Assembly (NCBI GenBank): GCA_028023455.1
Contig: JAQFVV010006471.1
Span: 620,001 to 684,000, forward strand
DNA length: 64,000 nt
Origin: Epiperipatus broadwayi
Lineage: Eukaryota; Onychophora; Udeonychophora; Euonychophora; Peripatidae
Direction of reading: 5' to 3'
The notes beneath the pieces are model-generated. The model did not search any database, was not told the DNA's origin, and saw nothing but the letters and a program-made list of their open reading frames with translations. Positions 1 to 10,059 of the stretch are shown here, piece by piece (positions within the stretch are counted from its first letter, which is position 1; every line of letters begins with the position of its first letter). The position numbers and the translations under genes are program-made.

Positions 1-266
1 ATCTTCTATTTGGAAGAATTTTCTTAAAACCCATTAATCTCTCTATTTTTTGGATTTTTTTATTATTCCACACTCACATTTATTATTTAAAACAATTTTG
101 TATTTATTTTCTATTAGTGAACCTTTCAAACTTATTATATATTAATGCTTGGAGCACTTCTACAAACATTTTTTGTAATATTCACTACCCCAATTAATGG
201 ACATTGTGAACGAAGCAAAATGTTACTATTGTTAATGTAATAAAACATACATGGATGAACTTGGAT

Positions 267-268
<2 letters not shown>

Positions 269-314
<46 letters not shown>
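269..314. repeat. (TA)n microsatellite
   Basis: Uninterrupted TA dinucleotide run of about 46 bp. It is the first of many long TA arrays in the window, several of which lie directly at the edges of mobile elements. Confidence 0.95.
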
Positions 315-317
<3 letters not shown>

Positions 318-339
318 ATTCCAATATTTTCACAGATAA

Positions 340-560
340 ATGAATTTATAGTATTATTTCTGGGAGTTTCTGTGTAATAAAATTAAAAAGCTGATCTTTC
401 AATACAGTAACAAGTACTTTCCTCAGAGCTTCTTCTTTCTCAAATTCTAAAAATGTGCGAGTAAGATTTAAAATCATTATTTTTTTCTTTTGTTATATTC
501 TTCTCATTATTAAATTCTATTTATTCACACATTAAGTTAACAAACCATGATATTAATTTT
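340..560 (-). mobile_element. Decayed Penelope-like element 3' part, inverted arm
   Basis: The reverse complement of this stretch aligns by eye with 750-910, sharing the stretch that reads AGAGCTTCTTCTATCTCA in the opposite arm and the following TTTAAAATCATT block. It therefore forms the left arm of an imperfect inverted repeat centred near 580. Its identity as PLE 3' sequence is inferred from the right-hand arm, which carries a recognisable PLE C-terminal peptide. Nothing codes here now. The outer end lies close to the (TA)n tract at 269-314. Confidence 0.5.
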
Positions 561-589
561 AACAAATTCATATTGTGGTAAAAATTGAA

Positions 590-900
590 CAACATGTCCA
601 GAGACTACTAAGTGAAGCTATAGAGATTTTTAAATTGCCTAAGAGCATAAATGAATAATGTGTATTAAAGAAAATTAACAATATTTGGAAAAGCTATTAG
701 AGGATAAAATATTTTTTTTAAACTTCTCAATCATGAGAACTTAAATATGAGGAGAAAATAACAAAAGAAAAAAATGATTTTAAATCCCACCACACATTCT
801 TATAATGTGAGATAGAAGAAGCTCTGAGGAAAGTATTTGTTATTGTGGTGAAACATCAGCTATTTAGCTATTACATTTTTATTACATAAAAGCTCTTGGG

Positions 901-910
<10 letters not shown>
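590..910 (+). pseudogene. Penelope-like element C-terminus and 3' UTR remnant
   Basis: Around 614-700 the + strand reads in pieces as EAIEIFKLPKSINE, a stop, then CVLKKINNIWKSY. This resembles the region just after the GIY-YIG endonuclease of Penelope-like elements, where a conserved REAIEI-x-K...N...W pattern occurs. The rest is AT-rich 3' sequence without a frame. A diverged direct copy lies at 1000-1290 and an inverted copy at 340-560. The call is a family-level inference from a short peptide in degraded DNA. Confidence 0.5.

Positions 911-980
<70 letters not shown>
904..980. repeat. (TA)n microsatellite
   Basis: Perfect TA array of about 77 bp separating the two direct copies of the PLE-like 3' segment (590-910 and 1000-1290). 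Confidence 0.95.
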
Positions 981-985
<5 letters not shown>

Positions 986-999
986 CATATTATTATTAT

Positions 1000-1290
1000 T
1001 GTGACCAGAGATTGCTAAGGGAAACTATAAAGATTTTTTAAAAGGCCCAAAAGCATAAATGAAAGGTGTGAATTAAAGAAGATTAACAACATTTAGAAGA
1101 AGCTATTGGAAGATAAAATTAATTTTAAAACTTCTCAACCAATAGAATTTAAATATGAGGAAAAACAAAAAAGTAAAAACGATTTTAAATCTCACATGCA
1201 TTTCTATGATTTGAGAAAGAGAATGGTTTGAGGAAGGTACTTGTTATTGTACCAAAATGTCAGCTATTTAGCTATTTTACTACACAGAAT
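1000..1290 (+). pseudogene. Second copy of the PLE C-terminus/3' UTR remnant
   Basis: A diverged direct repeat of 590-890. The readable peptide around 1050-1100 is KRPKSINERCELKKINNI, matching the KLPKSINE...KKINNIW of the first copy, with an upstream frameshift. Both copies end with the same CAGCTATTTAGCTAT motif (about 858-872 and 1261-1275) and then diverge. This sets the repeat end and suggests that the following LINE fragment was joined later. Confidence 0.5.
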
Positions 1291-1535
1291 ATCCTGAAAC
1301 TGAGTTGGATTGGACATATTTCTAGAAGAGATGATAATAGATGGACAATTGAAATCTTAAACTGGATTCCAAGAGATTGTAAAAGGCCCAGAAAAAGACC
1401 ACATGTGAGATGGATGGATTAAATAATAAAGTGTGCAGGGATGATGTGGAGAAGAGAAGCTAAAGATTGATGAAGATGGTTTGAACTTGGAGAGACCTTC
1501 ATTCTGCAGTAGATTGATAATGATTGATGATGATT
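1290..1535 (+). pseudogene. 5'-truncated LINE, C-terminal and 3' tail fragment
   Basis: An open frame ends with LKLSWIGHISRRDD followed by NWIPRDCKRPRKRP and HVRWMD, then a stop. After the stop the frame continues as IIKCAGMMWRREAKD, two stops, and RWFELGETFILQ. This is the characteristic end of a group of LINE polyproteins: W-x-GH-x-x-R...W-x-P-x-G-x-R-x-R-G-R-P...W-x-D-D...AG...W...A-x-D...W...EAF-x-x-Q. The 3' end carries a short TGA/TGAT-rich tail at about 1512-1535, as LINEs with microsatellite tails do, and runs into (TA)n. Everything upstream of the C-terminus is missing, so this is a dead 5'-truncated insertion. Confidence 0.7.

Positions 1536-1539
<4 letters not shown>

Positions 1540-1612
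<73 letters not shown>
1540..1612. repeat. (TA)n microsatellite
   Basis: Perfect TA array immediately after the TGAT-rich LINE tail. The hypothetical poly-(Ile-Tyr) protein readable on the minus strand here is an artefact of the array. Confidence 0.95.
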
Positions 1613-1618
<6 letters not shown>

Positions 1619-1657
1619 AAAAAATAAAGACTTATAAATCCAATAAATAATATAATA

Positions 1658-1685
1658 TTTCAACCAGAGGACTGGTTTTCATCAG
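1658..1685 (-). ncRNA. Hammerhead-ribozyme-like core motif (candidate)
   Basis: On the minus strand CTGATGA (1679-1685) is followed by a perfect 6-bp stem AACCAG/CTGGTT with a TCCT loop, and then GAAA (1658-1661). This is the arrangement of the conserved core around stem II of a hammerhead ribozyme. Such ribozymes are known from the 3' regions of Penelope-like elements, and PLE remnants lie on both sides. One extra A sits at the base of stem II, and I could not draw a convincing stem I or stem III in the flanking AT-rich sequence. A decayed copy or a coincidence is therefore possible. Confidence 0.25.
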
Positions 1686-1859
1686 AACTGATGAAATATC
1701 ACTTCTCCAAACAGTGACTGAAAGTATTTTAGCTCAATTAGTACTAAGTGGATAATAAATCTATTAATGTAATCACACTATGTTATCTCTACTTTAAATA
1801 TTTATAAACAATATTGATGATTATTGATAAATAATAATATCCCAGGGTTAAGAAATTAA

Positions 1860-2630
1860 AATACGACCTTGTTATATCTGATAATTAATTAATGTATTTA
1901 CAGAAAATGTAGTTTTTTTAATATTTTACTTTATTTCTGTCTAGCATGTTTCAATATATTTACTACATTATATTCATGGGATATAGTTATGTGATTAAAT
2001 GATTCTCTATATCAGTATTTAATCAGTGTTTAATTAACAGTTCTATGTATGCAATTTTTAATTTAAAATGTAAAATTGAATAATCCATTTTTAAATGGAT
2101 ATTTTTCTTTTTTGTTAATAGAAAAACAGTCACTAGCTATTGCACATTCATTATTGATCTTTCGGTTTTTATCCTCTTTGGTAGCTCAAATCTATGGCCA
2201 GTTTTCTGCTTGTGATCTATAAATATTGATGTGTACTTTTGTCTTTTAGGACTCTAATGTATACATATATGTGTTAGGTAAGTCTTATTGACAGGTTGGC
2301 CTTCAATTCTCTATAATATGCAGCATTTCAAGATGATTGACTGCACTTAATTTTATACACCACTTGATATGCCAATTCATTCGGTAAAGTGTTTTTTTTT
2401 AAATTATTGACTAATTGGTTAAGTGATATAGGAGTTTGATAGCTTATATTAAATTTATCTTTACATATATATTTTTAATTTATGTCCAGTCTTTGGAATA
2501 TAAGATAAGCTTTTGCTTTTTAGGTTCTGTTTAATGGTTGGGGAGAGGATTTATTATTTTGTTATAGAATCTTTTTATGTTGTTTATAATTTTATCATGA
2601 TTCTATCCCATATTTTAAAGGCATTTGTGT
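1860..2630 (-). pseudogene. Penelope-like GIY-YIG region, left arm of 1.5-kb palindrome
   Basis: The reverse complement of this stretch aligns along most of its length with 2650-3430. On the minus strand near 2280-2325 the peptide NAAYYRELKANLSIRLT, a stop, then HI can be read. Its partner in the right arm is TAYCGESRIKLSMRLAQH, which fits the GIY-YIG endonuclease pattern of PLEs (Y-x-G-E-x-x-x-x-L-x-x-R-L-x-x-H). Stops and frameshifts throughout show it is inactive. The endonuclease end points outwards, so the two arms are head to head. Confidence 0.6.
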
Positions 2631-2649
2631 ACTGTTTAATGCAAATTTG

Positions 2650-3430
2650 AATATGATATAGGATATAATCATAATAAAATTATAAACACCATAAAGAGAT
2701 TCTATAACAAAATAAAAAATTCTCATCCCAACAAACAAGTGGAACCTAAAAAATTGGTTAAGCCTGTCTTATATTCCAAAGATTGCACATAAATTTTAAA
2801 AAAATATGTAAAAATAAATTTAATATAATATTTTAAACTCTTCTATCATGTAACCAATTAGTCAATACTTCTAAAGACACTTTACCAAATGAATACGTAT
2901 ATCAAGTCATCTATAAAATTAATCCAGCCAATATGCTTGCAATACTGCATATTGTGGGGAGTCAAGAATCAAACTGTCAATGAGGCTTGCCCAGCACACA
3001 TCTTAATATAATAGAGCCCTCAGAGTCAAAGAGCACTTGTCAATATTTATAGATCATGAGTAAAAAAAAAACGTAAAATTGAGCTAACAAAAGCAGAGAT
3101 AGTGTACACAGAGAAAGTGGATATAAAACAAAAGATCAAAGAAGCATGTGCAATAGCTAGTAACATTTTTTTCTAAAACAAAAAAAAGAACAAGCACATA
3201 CATATCAGAAAAAATGAGCTATTTGAATACACAATTTTAAATTTTAAATTAAAATTGAATATGTGAACATTTAATTAAACACTGATATATTAAACCATTT
3301 AATCACACCACTATATATTGAAAGCATGTTCGGCACCTTTTCTATGAGTATATTCATTAATTAACTAATATTATGTTGGCTCTGAAAATATTAAAATTAG
3401 TAGCAATTAAATATGACTTTGTATATGTAA
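2650..3430 (+). pseudogene. Penelope-like GIY-YIG region, right arm of palindrome
   Basis: Reading the + strand from about 2850 gives NQLVNTSKDTLPNEYVYQVI then YKINPAN. A frameshift follows, then NTAYCGESRIKLSMRLAQHT, and further on RALRVKEHL. The order YKI...YxGE...L-x-x-RL-x-x-H is the GIY-YIG endonuclease signature at the C-terminus of Penelope-like elements. No long frame survives. The centre of the palindrome is near 2640, in an AT-rich stretch without coding content. No reverse transcriptase motif was found, so both arms are probably 5'-truncated copies. Confidence 0.6.
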
Positions 3431-6400
3431 ATAGGAATAAACAAATCTCATAATATTTGTGTAGTTATAATTTTTCTAAGTTTTCAAAATACATATACCA
3501 AATTTAATGTTATCTCAGAAATTAAAATATGTAATTGTTATAAATAAGATTTTTAAAATATTATTATTTAATTATAATTCTTTATCATTGATATGGATAA
3601 TAACAAAGGAATTTTTAGTTTATCTGAATTATATCTCACAAAAACTGAGAATTGTAAATTAAATTATATATGCTAGTATTGACAAATATTAATGCTACTT
3701 CTAAACTTGGTGTACCTTTAAATAAATGTAGTATGATAATATTTTGTGACCATAAATTACCAATTAAATGTGGTTTACAAAATATGAAAGACAAAGGTCA
3801 AAATAATTTAGTAAATATAAAATCAATTTATTTACAAAAAAAAATTATAAGTTGTCATCAAGTCTTCATGCTCTCATTTCCAAATACTTAAGATTTGCCC
3901 ATACATAAATGTTTGGGTCAAAAAGATAGATTCATTCTATTTTTTACAAAGACTTTATCTTGTGTTTGAAAAGTGGAAGTATTCATTTATATAGTTAAAT
4001 CTACTAAGCACATGTGCATTAGCTTTTTGGCTTATTAATATTACAGTTTATAAAACATTGTGCTATTTAAAATAAATGTCTTATTTACAAAGTCTATACA
4101 TAAAGGTCTCCATGACTTTTAAATATGGGAGATTTATCCTGATTTATATTGTGCTAAAACAAAATGTATATTTGTATCTACAAGTGGTGTGGAATAAGTA
4201 ATTCATTGGAAAAGGTTGTTAGGAAAGTATTAAATAAAATTCAAGTACTAATTATTAAATAACTAATGTAAACAATGTTTTATCTGATTCTTCTGTATTA
4301 TTGCATAATCATTCTCTTAAAATTGTTACCTTTATTATTTAAATATTATTCATTTCTTTACAAAGAGCATATAATATTTACTATATATACTTGAACACAT
4401 AAATATATATAGCATTATAAAATTGCATGCTTTCTACTGATTTGATAGACAAATCATTAAGAGGCTTTACCTCTACTGTATTATTATTCAATCCTATAAT
4501 AAACATTTCTGACCACAGAGGCTAAAATACACTTAATATGTGGTATATGTCATACTACACAGGATCCCTAGCTGGGTTAATATTTATAAATAAAATTATA
4601 ACACATTTTTAGAAGTTCCTCTACTAAATAACAATATATTATATGTAAATTCCCATCCCCATGAACATAATATAAGTATACAAAATATTTGTAATACTAT
4701 TTATGTCCACAAAACTTAAGGGTAACTCTCATTTTAAAATAATTTCAAGCCAAATAAATATAGCCCTTTACATAGTACTATTTTGATACTTTATAACAAT
4801 TAAAATGAAAGAGACTGACAATTTGAGATCAATAAAATATAGGAAATATATATATAAAACAAGTAAGTCCCTAAATATTAATGGTAATAATCTGTATTAA
4901 TAATAACATCTCTACAAAAAAAAAAATTACAGACTTTCTAAGTCATCAATAGAAAAATTATATTTCTATAATTTAAATTATACTACATGTGTATTTCTTT
5001 TTAATCTTACTTTCCTCTTGTGAGAACTTATTTTATTGAAAACAAGACAAATTGATAATAGCAATACAAAAAATGTTTTCTGTTATCTAAACTTCATTCA
5101 AAGTTTTTAAATTTTTATGAAGACATATTTCAGATATTATATTCAAACAAAAATTTCAAACAATTTGAAGAATTCATATAATTTGTCAATGCTTGTGGGG
5201 TAGAAATCCCAATGGACAAGGTAAGAATTTATTTTTGCAAATCAGGACGATTATGATAGATTTTTCTTTTTGAATGAATCCAATCAAAACAAGTTGTTTT
5301 TCTCCATTTTTAAATGAATTTTGGTAGATAATTAGTAATTTATCCTGGAGATAAATTCACAAATATTGACGTTTTCTTTAGAAAATATTTTAAGAAAAGT
5401 TCTATTGATTTTGAAGAAACTTTATTAAAAACAAAACATCTAGCATGCAGGTGTTTATACCACAATTATTTTCTTAATATTTGCTTTCTTATCATTGAGC
5501 AGATGAGTAATTGAAGTGTTAGCATTCTTAGAGTAGTTTAAAAATATCCATTTCAAGAAAAATATTTAAATTCCATTTCCCCATGCATTTTATATTTATA
5601 AAGATGTTTCAGATGTTTTTAAGCAATAATTTGAATGATTTTGAGATGCATTTTCCCAATGTGGGAAAATTATTTGTAAAGATCTACTCCTTTATGCTCT
5701 AAAACAAAAAAAAAACCAACATGGCTAAATTTATATAAGTGTCATATGCAGTTTATCCAGAAGATGACTACCAAAAATATAGAAAGCTTTCTCTTGTAGA
5801 TGTATATTTATAGCTTTTTATCATGTGATTAATTTCATCATAATTTTCACTCAAATTTTTTAAACTCTTTTAAATTTTTGTGCCAAAGTTTTCTCTAGTT
5901 TTCACAGGCACAATGTTCTTGTGGGTGAAAATAAAATTTTTGAAGAAATGATAGCATTTTTTACAATAAAATAATTTTGTAATTACAAATGATATTTTAA
6001 AACATATTTAAATAAAATATTATATAATTCAAATAAAATTAGTTATACAAACTATATTATCAAACTAAATATATAAGCTACAAATATTAAAATAATTCAT
6101 TTAATTTTACTTACCATTCTCACAATAATTGATATTTTAATTTAGATGTAAAATAACTTTCTATTATACTTTTTTTAAAAATAATACCTCATTAAATTTT
6201 AAAATAGATCAGATGAACACAAACTAAATCATGCATGTACACTCATTCAGATATTAAATTTAAAGTTTATGTCATTACTGTAAATCATTTTACTATACAC
6301 TAATATAATTGATTTATTAATCCTATTTAACTGATTTATACACATATTTACAATATTATGTATTTTATTAATGTATTGTCTCTTTTAATATTTAACTTTG

Positions 6401-7483
6401 TGTACATTTTTAAAATTAAATAAAAAACTAATTTTTTTAAATTAATAAAAAAAATTATATATTATAAATGTATGAGATGACATCTTGGAATCATAAAATC
6501 TTGCCTTCTAAGATACACAAAACTTATATAATAATGTTATCTTTAAAAATTTTGAAGTTATCTGAATTATTGTATTCTAGAGATATCAAATATCTATCAC
6601 AATATTTACTTTGCAAGCTTATTGTTCTTCAATTTTTTTTATTCTTATTTAGTCTCCGACTATATTGTTCTTCAATTTTTTTCATGTCTAGTTAGTCTCT
6701 GACTACCAGGACCTAATTGGCCAATATGTCTAATTCTTACTTTTATTATTTTAATTATTTAATTACTTTTTTAAACTATTACTCTTATTAAGTTTTTTTT
6801 CCCATAATTAGCTTAATTATTTTGCAAATATTTTAACTGATACATTATTTAGTCTTTTTTCATATTAATGTGAATAAATTACTATCCTCACCCAACTAAA
6901 GAAAATCTGAAGTTTTCTTTTTTTTCTTAAGTTCTGTAATGATTCTGTGTTTTTTTATTTCTTTGATTGATCACCAATGGAAAGTTTTCTAATTTACTGG
7001 TTTCTTTATTTTTCATCATTTGCTCTATTTCATAATGCATCTTCAGTTTGAGTGATAACTGAGATCCCACATTCACTTGAAAGCCAATGTGATTTGTAAT
7101 TCTTATAAATTCTCTTCCTGCTTCTATTCATAATATAACTATTGGTTTGCATAGCAATTTTATTATGATTACTTTCATCTAAATTTTCTTTAAGTTATAT
7201 CACCTACATTCTTACTCTACTGTTTTGGTTTATAAATAATTTTCTGATATTTAGATTGTGGCATAAACAATGCCTTTTTTATCCTCTAGCTTATTTAATG
7301 TTTACCTAAAAACATTTTATACCTGATATTAGAGTACAATGCTGATGTAGTGGAGCCATATATAATGCTTATTAAGTGTTTGCTCTTTGTGCTATATTAA
7401 ACATCTTTTTCAATTGAGGAATGTCTTTCTCTGCCAAATCATTAAATTCAGAATAACATAGAAATGCATAAAAGTTTATAAAC
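3431..7483. other. AT-rich stretch without identified gene
   Basis: Very AT-rich DNA with scattered homopolymer runs. I see no domain in any frame and no long inverted repeat. A local tandem duplication of about 43 bp lies at 6619-6703 (TATTGTTCTTCAATTTTTTT followed by ...TTTAGTCTCCGACTA, then a variant copy). Short open frames such as 3670-3891 and 6468-6695 have no recognisable protein and no context. Confidence 0.6.
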
Positions 7484-7842
7484 TTTAAAAATTTTATTCA
7501 CTGAGGAGAACTTTTGACTATCCTCATTGTCTTTGTCAACAAACACTTTGAAAAGTTAACCTTTTCACAATTCTGTAATCTTAACATTTGCAGCCTGCCT
7601 GTTAATTAAGTTATATTTGTATTTGTATATTAGCATAGATTCTTTTGTTTTTCTTTTGTTGTTATTTTTTTCAATTTGCAATATTTTCATACAAATATAC
7701 AAATACAAACATAACTTAATTAACAGGCAGGCAGCAAACATTAAGATCACAGAATTGTGGGAAGGTTAGTCTTTCAAAACGTTAGTTGACAAAGACTATG
7801 TGGATAGTTGAAAGCACTCCTAAGTGGATAATTTTTTTAAAT
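7484..7842. mobile_element. Foldback MITE, about 0.36 kb
   Basis: Two inverted arms of about 130-150 bp nearly meet in the middle. Shared blocks include GCCTGCCTGTTAATTAAGTT on the left and AACTTAATTAACAGGCAGGC on the right, then ACAATTCTG with CAGAATTGT, and GTCTTTGTCAAC with GTTGACAAAGAC. The outer ends are CACTGAGGAG and CTCCTAAGTG. There is no transposase, so this is a non-autonomous hairpin-type element. The exact target duplication is obscured by A/T-rich flanks. Confidence 0.8.
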
Positions 7843-9167
7843 ATATCTGATTACTATATTTATAAATATTCAATTATATAATTATGTATATTGCTTTGAA
7901 GAAATACAGATATCGAATTATAATATATATATTGGAAGATTATCTGTGGGCTGATGTTTAGTACATTTCTCATAAAGTTTTCAATATTTTCATTTATACT
8001 TAACCATCATACATAACATTGGATGAGAGCTTTGTCTCTAAATACCTCTGGATAAACTTTATGTATCAGTTTGCATATCTCATTGCATACTTCACATAGT
8101 ATTATGATTTTGCATTTACAAAAATGCACCCTTTATTTACTGAAATCTAGTCTCATGTATTTTAAAATACAATGTTAAGAATCTATAGTCATTCATTTAG
8201 AAAAATATTTTATTAATTCACTATAACCTCTGTTATATGAAACTTTGATCTGCTGCATTTATTCATTGTGCGAAGCAGATAGAAATACTCCATATTCATG
8301 TAATAAATAGTAGTTCTATGCAAATTCCTTAGAGTTTATGCTTTCTTAAATTATTCTATTTTTATACGATTATTATTACATAGTGATTAGAAAAGTTTGT
8401 AAATGACTTAAAAGTATATAATGGAGATATATAGCAGGCCAAAATTTCTTTCAACTAATTTAAATATTAAGAATGGTATTAATAAATATAGTCTTCAACA
8501 ATAACATGTTTCTTCATTCTTAATTTATATGTAAGCATCAGTTCATTCATAAAAATATTATAATATGTATATATAAATAAACGAAAACGACCGTTATAGA
8601 TTGCTATTATAATAATGAATAAAATATTAAGTAATGGGAAACAATGGACAAATTACAATGCAATATTTATTTTTCAAACAAAATTGTAGTTATTAAAAGT
8701 ATTTATTAAAACATACAGTTTATGATATTAAAAAACATAAATAACTTCCACAATCCATTTAAAATGAATTAGTATTATGAGGTGGCTTTTAAAATTCACA
8801 TCTTGCAATGTCATTCATTATTTATATTACATTTATTCAAACTATAAGCGTCACTTTTAATATAATGTATATATAAATAAATAATATCATTATTCTATCA
8901 CTTCACATTAGTCATTAATAATCATTTTTAAGTTCTGAAATTAATTGTTACATTTTCATTTACCATTGTCAAACTTCCTCCACTCACAACTTTGACGCTA
9001 TCCTTTATTTAAATGAATTTAAAAAGAATGGGAATTATGGAGTTGTTTATTATATCTATTCTGAAATTAATACTTTATATATATATTGCAAGATTTTAAG
9101 ATAATTTTAACACTTAAATTATGGAATTTAAACGATATGGAAAATTTATTTATTAAACTGATCCTTT
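7843..9167. other. AT-rich stretch without identified gene
   Basis: Nothing recognisable on either strand apart from short A/T-rich simple sequence. Confidence 0.55.
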
Positions 9168-9434
9168 TAGAGGGGGTTTGAATCCAGATTTTCAAGCTTC
9201 CTTCAGTCATCCACTTCATCTTATATAATTGATATTCATTCATGTGAAAAAGATAAATAGAGTTCCAATATATGTACTTCTTGCTGAATTAGCACTAATT
9301 AGTTGGACAAGATCATCATCTCCTACACATATATAATCAGTGTTTTTTACATGTATGTAGACATGTGTGTCAGTTGTATAAAAGAGGGGGGATGACTAAA
9401 GGGATCTTGAAAGTCTAGGTTCAAATCCCCTCTA
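9168..9434. mobile_element. MITE with TA target site
   Basis: Inverted repeats start GAGGGGGTTTGAATCCAGAT at 9170 and, read inwards from 9432 on the minus strand, GAGGGGATTTGAACCTAGAC. They continue as TTTCAAG...TTCAGTCATCC against TTTCAAG...TTTAGTCATCC, for roughly 70 bp. Both ends are bounded by TA, as expected for Tc1/mariner-type insertion. No open frame is present. The right arm also reads like the T-arm of a tRNA (GGTTCAAATCC), which could mislead a tRNA or SINE search. Two mirrored arms with TA ends fit a MITE better. Confidence 0.75.
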
Positions 9435-9514
9435 TTTACATCTAGCTTAAGTATATATAATACACTGGTATTTATAGTGATTTTAATAACATAAATAATT
9501 TCATAATTCTCCTA

Positions 9515-9600
9515 CGTTATTTGGTGTAGTGGTAGAATGGCAGAGTCTGGAGGATAAACCCATGGATCACACTTCATTTTGTCACTTCTCATGCTCAGAC
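9515..9600 (+). mobile_element. Possible tRNA-derived SINE head
   Basis: TTGGTGTAGTGGTAGAATGG at 9521-9540 resembles the D-arm and A box of a tRNA (consensus TRGYNNARNGG). The expected B box about 35-45 nt downstream is degenerate (ATGGATCACACTTC), so this could be an old SINE or tRNA pseudogene. No poly(A) or repeat boundary was found. Confidence 0.3.
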
Positions 9601-10059
9601 TTCTTACAAACTTTGGAGAAATGGAGACATTGAATTATTTATTTTATTTCATTTGTGATAATTTGTGTGGCTTATTTTTGAGCATTAGAATATTTTTAGA
9701 TAAAATGTTTGATCAAGTATGTAGCATCTTTCTGCCTATATTGACTTATGCTTACTATGCTTGATATGTGTAATTTATAAATGATTGTTCATAAGTCTAT
9801 TATAAAGTATATGGATTTATTTTCTATTTAAGTAAATGAGTATATAATAAAAAGATTTGTGACAGATTTAGTAATTTAATGTGATAGTATTTAGCATCTT
9901 TTAACTTTTATTAATTACTTAATAAATCAATTCATGGATAATGGTCATTTTATACAGATTGGGAAAAGATTTTGCAAGCTTTGTCTATAGAATTATTTGG
10001 ACACAATCTACATTAATTTGCACTTATACCATTAAAGAAAAAAATGCTATAAGTGCATA

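Noticed and set aside
1419-1619. Minus-strand frame starting with poly-(Tyr-Ile)
   Set aside because: Translation of the (TA)n array and the LINE tail. The similar frames at 59199-59387 and 32266-32549 are artefacts of the same kind.
9400-9434. A tRNA with 7-bp acceptor stem AGAGGGG/CCCCTCT
   Set aside because: The putative acceptor strand overlaps the T-arm and leaves no room for a complete cloverleaf. The mirrored copy at 9168 shows that it is a MITE terminus.
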